Origin: Catenovulum agarivorans YM01
GTDB taxonomy: Bacteria > Pseudomonadota > Gammaproteobacteria > Enterobacterales > Alteromonadaceae
Direction of reading: 5' to 3'
Assembly (NCBI RefSeq): GCF_000281085.1
Contig: NZ_JH767527.1
Location: 100,378-164,377, forward strand
Length of the DNA: 64,000 bases
A program made the translations under genes and the position numbers. Numbering within the stretch: position 1 is the stretch's first letter; every line of letters starts with the position of its first letter. The notes beneath the pieces were generated by a model. That model had not been told where the DNA came from and did not search any database. It saw only the letters and a list, made by a program, of their open reading frames with translations. Positions 45,376-54,296 of the stretch are shown here, in pieces.

Positions 45376-45780
45376 GTGACTAAAAATGTTAGTTATAAAT
45401 GGCCTGATACTTTTCCCGAAGGTGTGCCCTTAGAAGGAGCAATTCCAGCTAGTGGCAAAGTTTATAGGTTGGTTGAAAATATTCCACCAACGGCATCTGA
45501 TTTTCAAATGTATCGTACTGATCGACCAGAGGTAAGATTTTCTAAAGCTCAAATACCGTTTTCTTATGGCACATCTCTTTGGACTACTTTATCTAAAATT
45601 ATAAGGCAAAAGGAGAGGTACCCAAAACCAGAACAGTTTGGAAATAAAAAAATTGTAGGCGGAGAACTTACAGAAGAACTGGGTGTTATGTATATATGTA
45701 CAGTTAATGAAGGGCATGTTACTCTATGGAGTCAAGAGGGAGCTAAACCTCACTTACACATATGTGAGGAGATAACTTAA
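45376..45780 (+). CDS. Uncharacterised protein of the methyltransferase cassette, 134 aa
   Basis: 134 residues from GTG 45376 with AAGGAG 11 bases upstream. A soluble protein with VYRLVENIPPTASDFQMY early and GELTEELGVMYICTVNEGHVTLWS late, suggesting a small alpha/beta fold. I find no PD-(D/E)XK or HNH nuclease pattern. Its stop overlaps the ATG of the next gene by one base (TAATG), which ties the two together. No family recognised; it might be an antitoxin-, recognition- or accessory-type protein. Confidence 0.7.
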   Translation: MTKNVSYKWPDTFPEGVPLEGAIPASGKVYRLVENIPPTASDFQMYRTDRPEVRFSKAQIPFSYGTSLWTTLSKIIRQKERYPKPEQFGNKKIVGGELTEELGVMYICTVNEGHVTLWSQEGAKPHLHICEEIT

Positions 45781-47087
45781 TGAATATCCTACCTAAAAAT
45801 ACAATATTAGGTTACTTAAAATTTTATGAAATATATGATGATTTTGAGGGGCCTAAATGTTTCTCTGCTAAAGATAGATTAGGGCAAATTTATCTCGTTT
45901 ATTGGTGTGGTGATTATCATGATGAATTTAAATCAACATGGTTATACACTCCAATTTCACATAAAAGGTTGGATAACCTTCGCCGAGAGGAATTTTCGAT
46001 TCGTGAAGTTTTTATAAATCCAGAACAAATTATTTATTATATTAGTACATTTACAAATGAAAGAGCTGATGAGTATGAGTTCGTAAAGAGCGAAGATGTA
46101 TCTAATTACAACCTACCGCCAGACTCATTTTTTGTTGTACCAGATGAAATACAGGTAGTGGATGAAGAGGCTAATTGGAACTTTGAATTAAGAATTGCAA
46201 AAAAATCTCATAAGTCTCCTGACAGGGGAATGGTTACTAAAATTATGGATTCTCTAAGTGAAATTATTGAGTCCTTGATGATGGATGATTCGAGAGAAAT
46301 ACCAAAATTGTTTCCTGTTAGTGCTGTTCCTGGATCATTTATTTTGAAACTTGGAACGAATAATAACGAAAAAGCTTCTGTTGCTATTGAACAATTAAAT
46401 GCAATTCTTTCAGATGAAGAGTTGTTTGATGAAAAGTTAAAAGAATTGGAATTAGATCCTTATAAGTTGAAAGATTTATTGGATATAGTTAACCAAGATA
46501 ATTTGATTTTAACCTTAAAATCAAAAACTAAGAGTTATTTAAAAGAACCAATAAACGTAGGTACAAAGGATTTGTCACCCGCAATCAAAAAATTAGAAGA
46601 AAGTACTACTGTTCTAGTCGATTCGTCTAAAATTCCTCAAGCGAACAACTTAAATCGAGTTATTGAAATTGTTGAGAGGAGACAAAGAGGCGAAATATTA
46701 AAACATGAAAATATCGAAGGCATAAATAACAAAAGACAAGTAACTTATCACACTGACGCTGCGTATTGTTTAGGGTTATTAAATAAAAATAGGACAATTA
46801 CTTCAGCAGGTCGTTGTTTGGTGTCTAAAGAAACTAAAGAGGCTAAGTATGAATATTTAGCTGACCGTTTTGAATCTAGTGATTTTGGTTGGGCTTGGCT
46901 TAAATGGGCTAAAGTTAGAAATATTACAGAATTAGAGCCTTCAACAGCTTATCAGTTTATGGAAGATTCGGTAAAAGGATTAAGTAAAGATACAAAGAAA
47001 AGGCGTGCTACAACGTTAATAAGTTGGTTATCTTTATTGCAAGGATATCGGAGAGCTTATCACGATATGGATAATGCAGAGGAATAA
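45780..47087 (+). CDS. DUF6575-like protein with C-terminal helical domain
   Basis: 435 residues. The first ~130 (LGYLKFYEIYDDFEGPKCF, IYLVYWCGDYHDE, WLYTPISHKRLDNLR) fit what I recall of DUF6575. Residues ~325-430 (AYCLGLLNKNRTITSAGRCLV, ADRFESSDFGWAW, DTKKRRATTLISW) resemble the winged-helix-like C-ends of restriction- and defence-associated proteins. A central helical stretch separates them. No catalytic motif seen. It overlaps the preceding gene by one base and ends the cassette. Confidence 0.7.
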   Translation: MNILPKNTILGYLKFYEIYDDFEGPKCFSAKDRLGQIYLVYWCGDYHDEFKSTWLYTPISHKRLDNLRREEFSIREVFINPEQIIYYISTFTNERADEYEFVKSEDVSNYNLPPDSFFVVPDEIQVVDEEANWNFELRIAKKSHKSPDRGMVTKIMDSLSEIIESLMMDDSREIPKLFPVSAVPGSFILKLGTNNNEKASVAIEQLNAILSDEELFDEKLKELELDPYKLKDLLDIVNQDNLILTLKSKTKSYLKEPINVGTKDLSPAIKKLEESTTVLVDSSKIPQANNLNRVIEIVERRQRGEILKHENIEGINNKRQVTYHTDAAYCLGLLNKNRTITSAGRCLVSKETKEAKYEYLADRFESSDFGWAWLKWAKVRNITELEPSTAYQFMEDSVKGLSKDTKKRRATTLISWLSLLQGYRRAYHDMDNAEE

Positions 47088-47431
47088 GCTATAAATTGAA
47101 ATTATGCTAATAGGTTTTACTTTGTTGGTGTAATTTCATTTGTGGGCGTTCAAAAATCTGTGTCAGCCTAGTTTAAATTTAAATGTCAGGCTTACTGTCC
47201 AATCGCCCATTCAAAATGAATTGTAAATTGCGAAAATACCAAACTCCGATTATTCACTGGCATTGCCCATTTTTCAGTCGCGCTCAATATGCCAGCATAG
47301 AGCAATTTAAGCAAACTGTTCTCGTTTGGAAAAACACCTTTGGATTTAGTCAACGCTCTGGACTAGCGATGAACCGCTTGTTATAGCCTACCAATATAAA
47401 GGGCTTTTTAGCCCTCTATATTGGTATTGAT
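47088..47431. other. Spacer bounding the accessory segment
   Basis: 344 bases with no supported gene. GGGCGTTCAAAAATCTGTG at 47145-47163 is an inverted relative of CGCTCAAAAATCAGGGG on the minus strand at 42033-42017. TGTCAGCCT ... TGTCAGGCT around 47161-47191 is a further repeat pair. A 68-codon frame at 47183-47386 has no ribosome binding site or recognisable family and probably is not expressed. A strong hairpin ends the spacer. Confidence 0.35.
47389..47426. terminator. Long bidirectional terminator hairpin
   Basis: TACCAATATA (47389-47398) pairs with TATATTGGTA (47417-47426), and AGGGCT with AGCCCT inside it, with T-runs in the loop and A-runs on the opposite strand. It lies 6 bases past the DUF1552 gene stop and ends that operon. 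Confidence 0.8.
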
Positions 47432-48658
47432 TTAAGCTATTACGCCCGGTATTTCTTTACCAAAGCCAATATCGACACCACATGCTTGCGCAGCGGTATA
47501 AAGCACATCGTGATGATCATAAGCAGTACCTGCGTTTGTAACTACGCCACGGTTAACCCTTGTACCACCACCGGCGATTGTGTATGCCACTGGGCTTGCA
47601 GAATGGATATCCGCGTGGCCCATGTCTGTTGTTTCCAACACGACAGTGCTATCCAAAATACCTGCGGTTTTTAGCTTTTGGATTAAATACGCGTTATAAC
47701 TTGCCATATGGCTGCGCATTTCTGTGTAATAGGGGTAATTCGCCTGACCACCACTGCCTCCGTGGATCGACTGATGATATACACCTTGATAATTTAGTTC
47801 AGGAATTCTAAAGTTGCATTGACTATTGCCGTACGCTAAAGAAACTGAACGGGTTAATCCGCATTGTAATGCTGCTACTGCAATATCTGCTTGCAGTCGA
47901 GCTTGCTGGGAGAAAGTTTCGTGGGTGAGTGCAAATTCTGAATTATCAGGTGCGATAGCACAACTCGTACCACCGGATAATTCATCCAAGCGACGTTGAG
48001 TATCAGCAATAGCATCTAAATGGTCATCCATTCTTTGCACTTCATAACCTGCCAATTTGCTACGAATGGCATTCGCTGCAGACACATGAGCATTCATGAT
48101 AGGCGTTTTTACACTGCTGCCTTGACTAGAACCAAAAACTAAATCGAACACAGTAAATGGGTTATCCTGAAATGGTATTCGGTTGTTGTTGTCTTTAGTC
48201 ATATAGTTAGCACCGTTACTGTGAACACCTAAGTTGATGTAACGAAATGGCATGTCTGGCCCTAGTGCATTGCCCATCATGACGTCGTAACTGTCACTGT
48301 TCCATTCTTTTGCCAAAATGATTGGCATTCGTCCGTGACCAGCATTACCGTGTGCCATGTTCACCAAAAAGTTACATTCGTTTTTTACCGAATCGTAGCC
48401 CTGTGACATCACGCCCATTACCATATCATCGCCCGTTCCTGTAGGATTCCACAGGTTGGCAATAGCGCCACCCGGCGTGAAAATGCAAATGGTTTTATTC
48501 GGTAATCCAGACTCTTGAGCGTCGGCATGTCGTGAGAACAAGATCCCGGCAACAAGAGGAGAAGTGCGAATTAACGAACTTGATATGCCAGAGGCTGCAA
48601 CCATTTTTAACAAGCTGCGACGTGACATTGCTAGTTTATCTAATTGATATTTATTCAT
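47432..48658 (-). CDS. DUF1552 protein with Tat signal
   Basis: 408 residues. The N-end MSRRSLLKMVAASGIS carries the twin-arginine motif (SRRSLLK) and a signal ending HADAQ at about residue 48, so a folded protein is exported. DUF1552 is an uncharacterised family related by fold to alkaline-phosphatase-like DUF1501 and is almost always encoded next to DUF1592/1588 proteins, as here. The substrate is unknown. Last gene of a three-gene operon. AAGGAAATTATC precedes the ATG. Confidence 0.85.
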   Translation of the reverse strand: MNKYQLDKLAMSRRSLLKMVAASGISSSLIRTSPLVAGILFSRHADAQESGLPNKTICIFTPGGAIANLWNPTGTGDDMVMGVMSQGYDSVKNECNFLVNMAHGNAGHGRMPIILAKEWNSDSYDVMMGNALGPDMPFRYINLGVHSNGANYMTKDNNNRIPFQDNPFTVFDLVFGSSQGSSVKTPIMNAHVSAANAIRSKLAGYEVQRMDDHLDAIADTQRRLDELSGGTSCAIAPDNSEFALTHETFSQQARLQADIAVAALQCGLTRSVSLAYGNSQCNFRIPELNYQGVYHQSIHGGSGGQANYPYYTEMRSHMASYNAYLIQKLKTAGILDSTVVLETTDMGHADIHSASPVAYTIAGGGTRVNRGVVTNAGTAYDHHDVLYTAAQACGVDIGFGKEIPGVIA

Positions 48659-48683
48659 GATAATTTCCTTTGCAGCTCAACGG

Positions 48684-51600
48684 CTATTCATCTCTTGACC
48701 AAGCTTTGCGATATCTAACTGATTTTAGATAACCAAAGTTCTCTAACATGGCTCTTGGACTTTCGTTTATCATCCTGTCTTTTAGCGTGTCGATTTCACA
48801 TAAATAACCAGCTTGTTCTGTTTGTGGCAAACTTGCATCTTCTGGATTATTCGGATCAATCTCATCATGTCCAACGCCCATTGTGTAACGGAACATTTGT
48901 TGTGTTAAACAATTTTGCGCTGAGTCTAATCCTGCCATTAGGTTTGCTAAACCCTGAGTTCCATAAAAGCTCAGTTCTGAATCAAGATCTGCATAGCTTT
49001 CTGGCGCGTACAGAGTGCCTGATGCGTCAATCAGGTTACCTTTAAGGTCGCTACTACGCACATTACCGACAGCGTCAAAGTCTTCCATACCAAATCCTAG
49101 TGGATTTATGTACTGTGAATGACAACTGCTACAAGGAGTCTCTGCAGTTAATGCGTGATACTTGTCGCGATTAGTGGTTGTTGGGTCTTGCAGAAATTCA
49201 GACAACGCCGCAAGTTTTTCTTCGCGAGCTTCAAAGGTACCAGCTGGCGGATCAGGCTGATCTTGACACAACATACGGCGTCGAACACGAACAGAACGGA
49301 TCACAGGGTGGGATTCAGCCGGCTCTGCCCAGCGCGCCATAAACGCCCCGTTGGCTAAAATACCACCACGGTTTGCTGTCGCGACTTTTTGCATTTCTTG
49401 TCCTGTTACACCAGAGATACCATAGTGATTCGCCAATGTTTCATTTAAGAATGTGAAATTAGCCGTGTAGAGCGATGCGAAACCTTCATCCTGCTGCATC
49501 ATGATCCAAGCGAAGGTTTTATTTAACTCTTCTTTCATATGTGGCACTAAATCTTGGTAGTTTGGATATAAAGTTTGATCTTTCGCTGCCACTTCTAAGT
49601 CCGCTGTACCTAGCCAACTGCCAATAAAATCAGCCAACACACCTTCTGCACTTGCGGCTAATCGAGCTGCGTGTTGCATTATTTTGTCTTCATCTCGCAG
49701 TTCATCATTGGCAGCCGCTGCTAGCAATTCATCATCGGGCGTTGAGCCTGTGAAGGTATAAGCTAAGAAGGTCGCCATTTCGTACGACGTTAATTCAAAG
49801 GCATCGTAATCCAATTCTGGATTATCCGGGTTAGCTTCACCCAACTCATGACGATAAATAAACTGTGGAGAAGATAACAAACCTTCTAACGCCAATTGCA
49901 TACCTGCGGCAATATCACCACCATTGAATGTGCCTAACGCAATAGCTTCATAAGCACTTTGTTCATCCGCTGTTAATGGCCTTCTAAATATCTTAGGCGC
50001 GACATCTGTGATGAGTGCTGCAGCACAAGTTTCATCAATTGCAGCACATGCTAAGAGGTTGGAGAAATTCCTATCCGCAGACCATTGAGCGAGTTCTTCA
50101 GCGACCAATAAATAGTTGTTATATGTGGTCGACAATACACTGGCGTGAGTATTGTTGGTGAAAAATCCTACTTGGCTGTCAGGTGATAGACCATCTGCGA
50201 CCTGATAATCCACTTTCAACAAATCTTCAACTGTATTTTGGTATTCACGTTGAGTCAGCAGCTTGAGTTGCCTTGCACCATAAGCAACAGGCGTAACACC
50301 GACATCACAAGTTAATGTACTCGGCCATAATGTTTGAATATAAGCTGCAATGTCTTCAGCACATTGCTGATCACAAGACGCAGGATTACTATACGGCATA
50401 GTGCTAACTATGGTTTCAATCATAGCCTCGACATTTCGTTCTGTGTTTAGCGCAGGGAAACTGCCTAAACCGCCACCTTCGGAACCATGACAGCCGGCAC
50501 AATTGGCGTTGAATTGTTCCATCCCCCTGGCTATCGCATTGGTTTCAGTTACTGTTACCGAAACTGCATCTGTTGGTAAAGAAGGTACACCTTGGTTAAG
50601 CGCAATAACTTTATAGTTAAATTCGCCGGTATCAGGCAAGCCTTCGGACATTAAAGTGGCACTGGCTGCAAGCTCAGCAACTGTATGCCAATCACCGCCT
50701 ATGGCTTGACGCCGCACAAGGTAAGACGTTTCATTATTACTGTTATCGCGCCAATTTAAGTGCGCCTGATTGTCTGACGGTTGATACTGCACCATCAGAC
50801 TGTCTGGGGCGATAGGCTCGTCAGCTTTTTCAGTTTTAACAAAATTATTCGTACTGACAGAGGTAAACTGCAAGTCGAAATAAACCGGTACGGCTTCGCC
50901 AATTCCCGACAACCCGGCGACCACACGCAAAGCTTCAATACCATAAGCCATATCAAAACTATTGCTGTCGACTATCAGCGGTCGTAAGGTTGAAACCTTA
51001 ACTGTGCCAACCCCAAGTTTAGTTACCAATAAGTCCAACGAAATTTGTTGGCTTACACCGTGGATAGTTAGCTCACCGCTAACTGTCTGAGTTGCAATAT
51101 CGCCTGTTGGTATAGCAGATATTTCAGATGTGTCTATTTGTGTAGTGAAATAGGCTGTAGGTAAAAGCTCGGTGGCGAATAATAAATCGACGACACGACT
51201 GTTACGAATATCAACGCCGGTTTCAATCTTGTTTAAGTCAACCGCTAACACCACATTACCATCAAAATCAATGCTACCGGATAATGCATGACCGTTAATA
51301 TCATTCCCTTGGAACTGATTGATTTCTGCCGTGTGTAATTTTTTCACCGATACATAGCTTAATGACGAAGTGTCGCCAATTAACTGCCACAAGCCAGTGT
51401 CGCTTTGATTGTCGTTATTACCGACGCTATCATTAGGTGATGGATCAACAAGGCCATCGCAAATATCACCAGTTAGCGTCAGCTCAATTTCACCGTCGTA
51501 ACCATTTTTACTGGCGACAAAACCAAGCCCTAATCTTTCATTTGGATTGAGGATCGAATTGGTATTTTGGATGGTACATCCAGTATCGCTACAACTATAT

Positions 51601-51899
51601 GTTGCATTCCAACCATTATTTATGGATACACCTTGTGGCCAAGTAAGGTTGAGTGTCCAGTCGTCTTTGGCAATTTCATCATTCTGAATGATAATTTCGG
51701 TTTTAAATCCGCTGTTCCAATTATCCGGTATGGAAAACTCACAGGTTGCAGCAAAGGCGTTGTGCGATAACAATCCCATTCCCAAAAACAATAAAGCAGG
51801 TAAACGAGTATGCTGCATTTTAGACGTACTGTTTGCATCAGGGTTTGCATCAGGGTTTGCATCAGGGGAAAACAAGTGTTGAAAGTTAGTTAATCTCAT
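48684..51899 (-). CDS. CBM2-YceI-FN3-cytochrome c-DUF1587/1595/1592/1588/1585 fusion protein
   Basis: 1071 residues from ATG 51899, chosen for AGGAG seven bases upstream; a frame to 51914 is longer. Order: a 27-residue lead with PDAN repeats, a Sec signal ending NAFA (~50), CBM2 (CEFSIPDNWNSGF, ~51-150), YceI lipocalin-like (LSYVSVKKLHTAEINQF to ~350), FN3 (~365-455), cytochrome c (NCAGCHG, ~470), DUF1587 (QREYQNTVEDLL), DUF1595 (KIFRRPLTADEQ), DUF1592, DUF1588 (RGGILANGAFMARWAEPAE), a second CSSCH haem-like motif, and DUF1585. Predicted surface or periplasmic redox enzyme aimed at cellulose. Confidence 0.87.
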   Translation of the reverse strand: MRLTNFQHLFSPDANPDANPDANSTSKMQHTRLPALLFLGMGLLSHNAFAATCEFSIPDNWNSGFKTEIIIQNDEIAKDDWTLNLTWPQGVSINNGWNATYSCSDTGCTIQNTNSILNPNERLGLGFVASKNGYDGEIELTLTGDICDGLVDPSPNDSVGNNDNQSDTGLWQLIGDTSSLSYVSVKKLHTAEINQFQGNDINGHALSGSIDFDGNVVLAVDLNKIETGVDIRNSRVVDLLFATELLPTAYFTTQIDTSEISAIPTGDIATQTVSGELTIHGVSQQISLDLLVTKLGVGTVKVSTLRPLIVDSNSFDMAYGIEALRVVAGLSGIGEAVPVYFDLQFTSVSTNNFVKTEKADEPIAPDSLMVQYQPSDNQAHLNWRDNSNNETSYLVRRQAIGGDWHTVAELAASATLMSEGLPDTGEFNYKVIALNQGVPSLPTDAVSVTVTETNAIARGMEQFNANCAGCHGSEGGGLGSFPALNTERNVEAMIETIVSTMPYSNPASCDQQCAEDIAAYIQTLWPSTLTCDVGVTPVAYGARQLKLLTQREYQNTVEDLLKVDYQVADGLSPDSQVGFFTNNTHASVLSTTYNNYLLVAEELAQWSADRNFSNLLACAAIDETCAAALITDVAPKIFRRPLTADEQSAYEAIALGTFNGGDIAAGMQLALEGLLSSPQFIYRHELGEANPDNPELDYDAFELTSYEMATFLAYTFTGSTPDDELLAAAANDELRDEDKIMQHAARLAASAEGVLADFIGSWLGTADLEVAAKDQTLYPNYQDLVPHMKEELNKTFAWIMMQQDEGFASLYTANFTFLNETLANHYGISGVTGQEMQKVATANRGGILANGAFMARWAEPAESHPVIRSVRVRRRMLCQDQPDPPAGTFEAREEKLAALSEFLQDPTTTNRDKYHALTAETPCSSCHSQYINPLGFGMEDFDAVGNVRSSDLKGNLIDASGTLYAPESYADLDSELSFYGTQGLANLMAGLDSAQNCLTQQMFRYTMGVGHDEIDPNNPEDASLPQTEQAGYLCEIDTLKDRMINESPRAMLENFGYLKSVRYRKAWSRDE
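51831..51866 (-). repeat. Three in-frame 12-bp repeats (PDAN)3
   Basis: GTTTGCATCAGG occurs three times in tandem at 51831-51866. On the minus strand each copy encodes Pro-Asp-Ala-Asn, ahead of the signal peptide of the DUF1592 fusion. Copy number changes would keep the frame. Confidence 0.85.
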
Positions 51900-51903
51900 T
51901 GTT

Positions 51904-53466
51904 CTACTCCTCATCTGCTTGTGCTGGTTGTTGTGTATGGAACACTAAATTAAAGTTCACTGGCACGGCGTAACTTATAGACGTTAAATTTGCTAACTTT
52001 CTTAAGGTTTCTATGCCCATTTCAAGTCCAAAGTCAGTTGCATCTAGTAGGATAGGGTGACTGTTCTGAACCAAAATACGCGATGAAGACAAACGGCTTA
52101 CCTGTACTTGGGTATTGATTTGGATATCAACGCCATACAAATTTAACGTTGCATTAATGTCCATTCCCTCTGCTGCTCCTGTCGGCACAGCTTTAACCGT
52201 ATCGTAATCTAACGACAAGCTAACTTGCGCAAACGGATAAGTATCAACAACAAATAAATGTTCAGTCATACGCCCATCACGGGTATCTACCCCAGTGTCA
52301 ACGCTGCTTAAGTCAATTTGTAAGTTCGCCTCACCGTCAAGTGAAATGCCACCAGATAAAGTTTGGAATGTATGAGTTTCAACCGTGTGTTCTTTTTTGG
52401 TTGAAACGAAATACAGTGATGAGTTATTGCTGTCTAATACATAAGGTAAACTTATTTGTGGCTCTGCTACAGAGATAGTGAGCGGCTCAGAGCTTGAACT
52501 GACAGCACCATCACTAACCGTTAAGCTAACAGTATAATTACCTTGTTGTTGGTAAATGTGGCTAGGTTGAACCTCGGTTGATGAGCTTCCATCGCCAAAA
52601 TCCCACAGATAAGTCAATGCATCACCATCTATATCTGCTGACTGAGCAGCATTGAAGGTCACACTTAATGGTCCTTCGCCTGATGTCACTGAAGCGGTCG
52701 CGACTGCGGTCGGTGCATGATTAATGCTTCCGTCAAACGAACATAACCCGCCCAATGCTGGAATCGTTGGCGCTGTGTCAGCAACAGCTTTCTCTGCATT
52801 AAAACCGAAATTAATGGTTTGACCTGCTGCAATGCGGGGGTTGTACTGTTCATTTACTATTGTATATGGGTTACTGCCTGTATGATTACCATGCCAAACG
52901 CCGGTAATTTTAGTTGCATCTTCGAACTGCATTAACACTTGCCAGCCTTGGATTGCTTGATTGGCGGTATTGCTAATATCAACTCGTGCTCTAAAACCAG
53001 AGTTCCACTCATATTCAATGGTTAGCTGACACTGGGCGGATTCAGGTTGAGGCTCTTCAACTTCTATCGTCATTTGAGACCCATCACACACTCCAGCTAA
53101 AGTAGGCTGCGATACAAGTGATCCATTGGGTTTTGTTCCATTGAATCCAAAGGATTTGGATTCGCCAGGGTTAATTTGGCCATTCCAACCTTTGTTGGTA
53201 AAAAAATATGGATTACTGCCAGTTAAATTAGAACCCCAAGCACTGCCAATGGTTTCATTTTGATTGAAGGCTAATTCAACTTGCCAGCCATTGATAACCT
53301 CATTGCTGTTATTGGTGATCTCCAAATTGCCGGTATAGCCATTTTGCCATTCATTCACAACACTAAACTCACATTGTGCAGCTTGGGTTTGATAAGCCCA
53401 CAAAGGGACTGTGATAAGCAAAAATATTTTCGATTTTTTAAAACGGGTGGGAGGGTAATTGCTCAT
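51904..53466 (-). CDS. Secreted CBM2-CBM2-PKD-YceI protein
   Basis: 520 residues. A Sec signal ends TQAAQ (~30). Two CBM2-type cellulose-binding modules follow (VVNEWQNGYTGNLEITNN, ~30-128, and IEYEWNSGFRARVDISN, ~140-245), then a PKD domain (YLWDFGDGSSSTEVQPSH, ~250-335) and a YceI lipocalin-like domain (STKKEHTVETHTFQ to the end). YceI proteins bind polyisoprenoid or quinone-like ligands. Similar CBM2-YceI proteins (Cbp2D/Cbp2E type) are linked to cellulose redox chemistry in Cellvibrio. First gene of the operon; AAGGA before the ATG. Confidence 0.87.
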   Translation of the reverse strand: MSNYPPTRFKKSKIFLLITVPLWAYQTQAAQCEFSVVNEWQNGYTGNLEITNNSNEVINGWQVELAFNQNETIGSAWGSNLTGSNPYFFTNKGWNGQINPGESKSFGFNGTKPNGSLVSQPTLAGVCDGSQMTIEVEEPQPESAQCQLTIEYEWNSGFRARVDISNTANQAIQGWQVLMQFEDATKITGVWHGNHTGSNPYTIVNEQYNPRIAAGQTINFGFNAEKAVADTAPTIPALGGLCSFDGSINHAPTAVATASVTSGEGPLSVTFNAAQSADIDGDALTYLWDFGDGSSSTEVQPSHIYQQQGNYTVSLTVSDGAVSSSSEPLTISVAEPQISLPYVLDSNNSSLYFVSTKKEHTVETHTFQTLSGGISLDGEANLQIDLSSVDTGVDTRDGRMTEHLFVVDTYPFAQVSLSLDYDTVKAVPTGAAEGMDINATLNLYGVDIQINTQVQVSRLSSSRILVQNSHPILLDATDFGLEMGIETLRKLANLTSISYAVPVNFNLVFHTQQPAQADEE

Positions 53467-53741
53467 ACATATATCCTTATTTAGATGTATTTAACAAGTT
53501 CAAAAAATTATAGTCGTACATTGTGCAGAAATTGTGGAGAAATTATGGGGGACTTGAGTAGTTGATGCTTTTTATAAAATAAATATTCTATAGCTTCGGC
53601 AGATTATTGAATAACCAGTGGTTAACCGCTAAATGATTAGCAGGCTGTTAACTATATTCACCTGTAAAAATATCATATATTTCAACAGGATAATCCGTAA
53701 TGGATGGGGCGTATTTATTTGGTTTAGCTCAATAACAAGGG

Positions 53742-54269
53742 TTATTTCTGCCAATTCTCAGCTAATTGCACAGAGCCATTAGCCTGTTGTTTTTCATAAT
53801 CGTCGATTCTGTCATGTAGCATAATGATTTCATCATTCATGTGATTAATTAAGTTGACCAAGCCATTGATCATAGTGTCTTTGATTTTTTCGCGAACTTT
53901 TTCTGGCAAATGGTGCATTATGGTTTGGTCAACGCGGATCACCATAGATTGTTCAATTGCTTGCACATAAGCGGTTCGAGGTTGGTTGGTAATAAAGGCT
54001 ATTTCGCCAACAAAATCACCAGGTTGAACTTCAGCGATTACTGAGTGATTGGCATTTTTAGTGATTTCTAATTTGCCGCTCAACAAAATATAAAAGAAGT
54101 GATCATTTTCGTTTTGTTTAATTACATAATCGCCTTCTTCAGCTATGTAGAATTCTAGTTCGTCGGTTATTAAACTACTGCGCTCTTGCGCTGACAGACC
54201 TTTGAATAGTGGAATACGACTTAAAATTTCCATCTCTTTCAGCTTGTCGATATGGTCAATTCTTTTCAT
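53742..54269 (-). CDS. Cyclic nucleotide-binding domain protein
   Basis: 175 residues. A single cNMP-binding domain (FYIAEEGDYVIKQNENDHFFYILLSGKLEI, then VQPGDFVGEIAFITNQPRTAYVQA) without a DNA-binding helix-turn-helix; the C-end is a helical, probably coiled-coil stretch. The phosphate-binding cassette EIAFITNQPRTA has the Arg-Thr pair expected for nucleotide binding. It likely acts as a regulator of a partner protein, not a transcription factor. Upstream neighbour is a pseudouridine synthase gene on the same strand. Confidence 0.83.
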   Translation of the reverse strand: MKRIDHIDKLKEMEILSRIPLFKGLSAQERSSLITDELEFYIAEEGDYVIKQNENDHFFYILLSGKLEITKNANHSVIAEVQPGDFVGEIAFITNQPRTAYVQAIEQSMVIRVDQTIMHHLPEKVREKIKDTMINGLVNLINHMNDEIIMLHDRIDDYEKQQANGSVQLAENWQK

Positions 54270-54296
54270 TGTTGGTCTACCAAGCTAGGGATTTCT

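Noticed and set aside
47183-47386. 68-codon plus-strand frame between the methyltransferase cassette and the DUF1552 gene
   Set aside because: No ribosome binding site, no recognisable family, odd composition, and it lies in a repeat-like spacer.
47088-47390. Integron attC site
   Set aside because: Short inverted repeats and a GTTATAG end invite the idea, but core-site consensus and paired R/L boxes are not met and no integrase is present.
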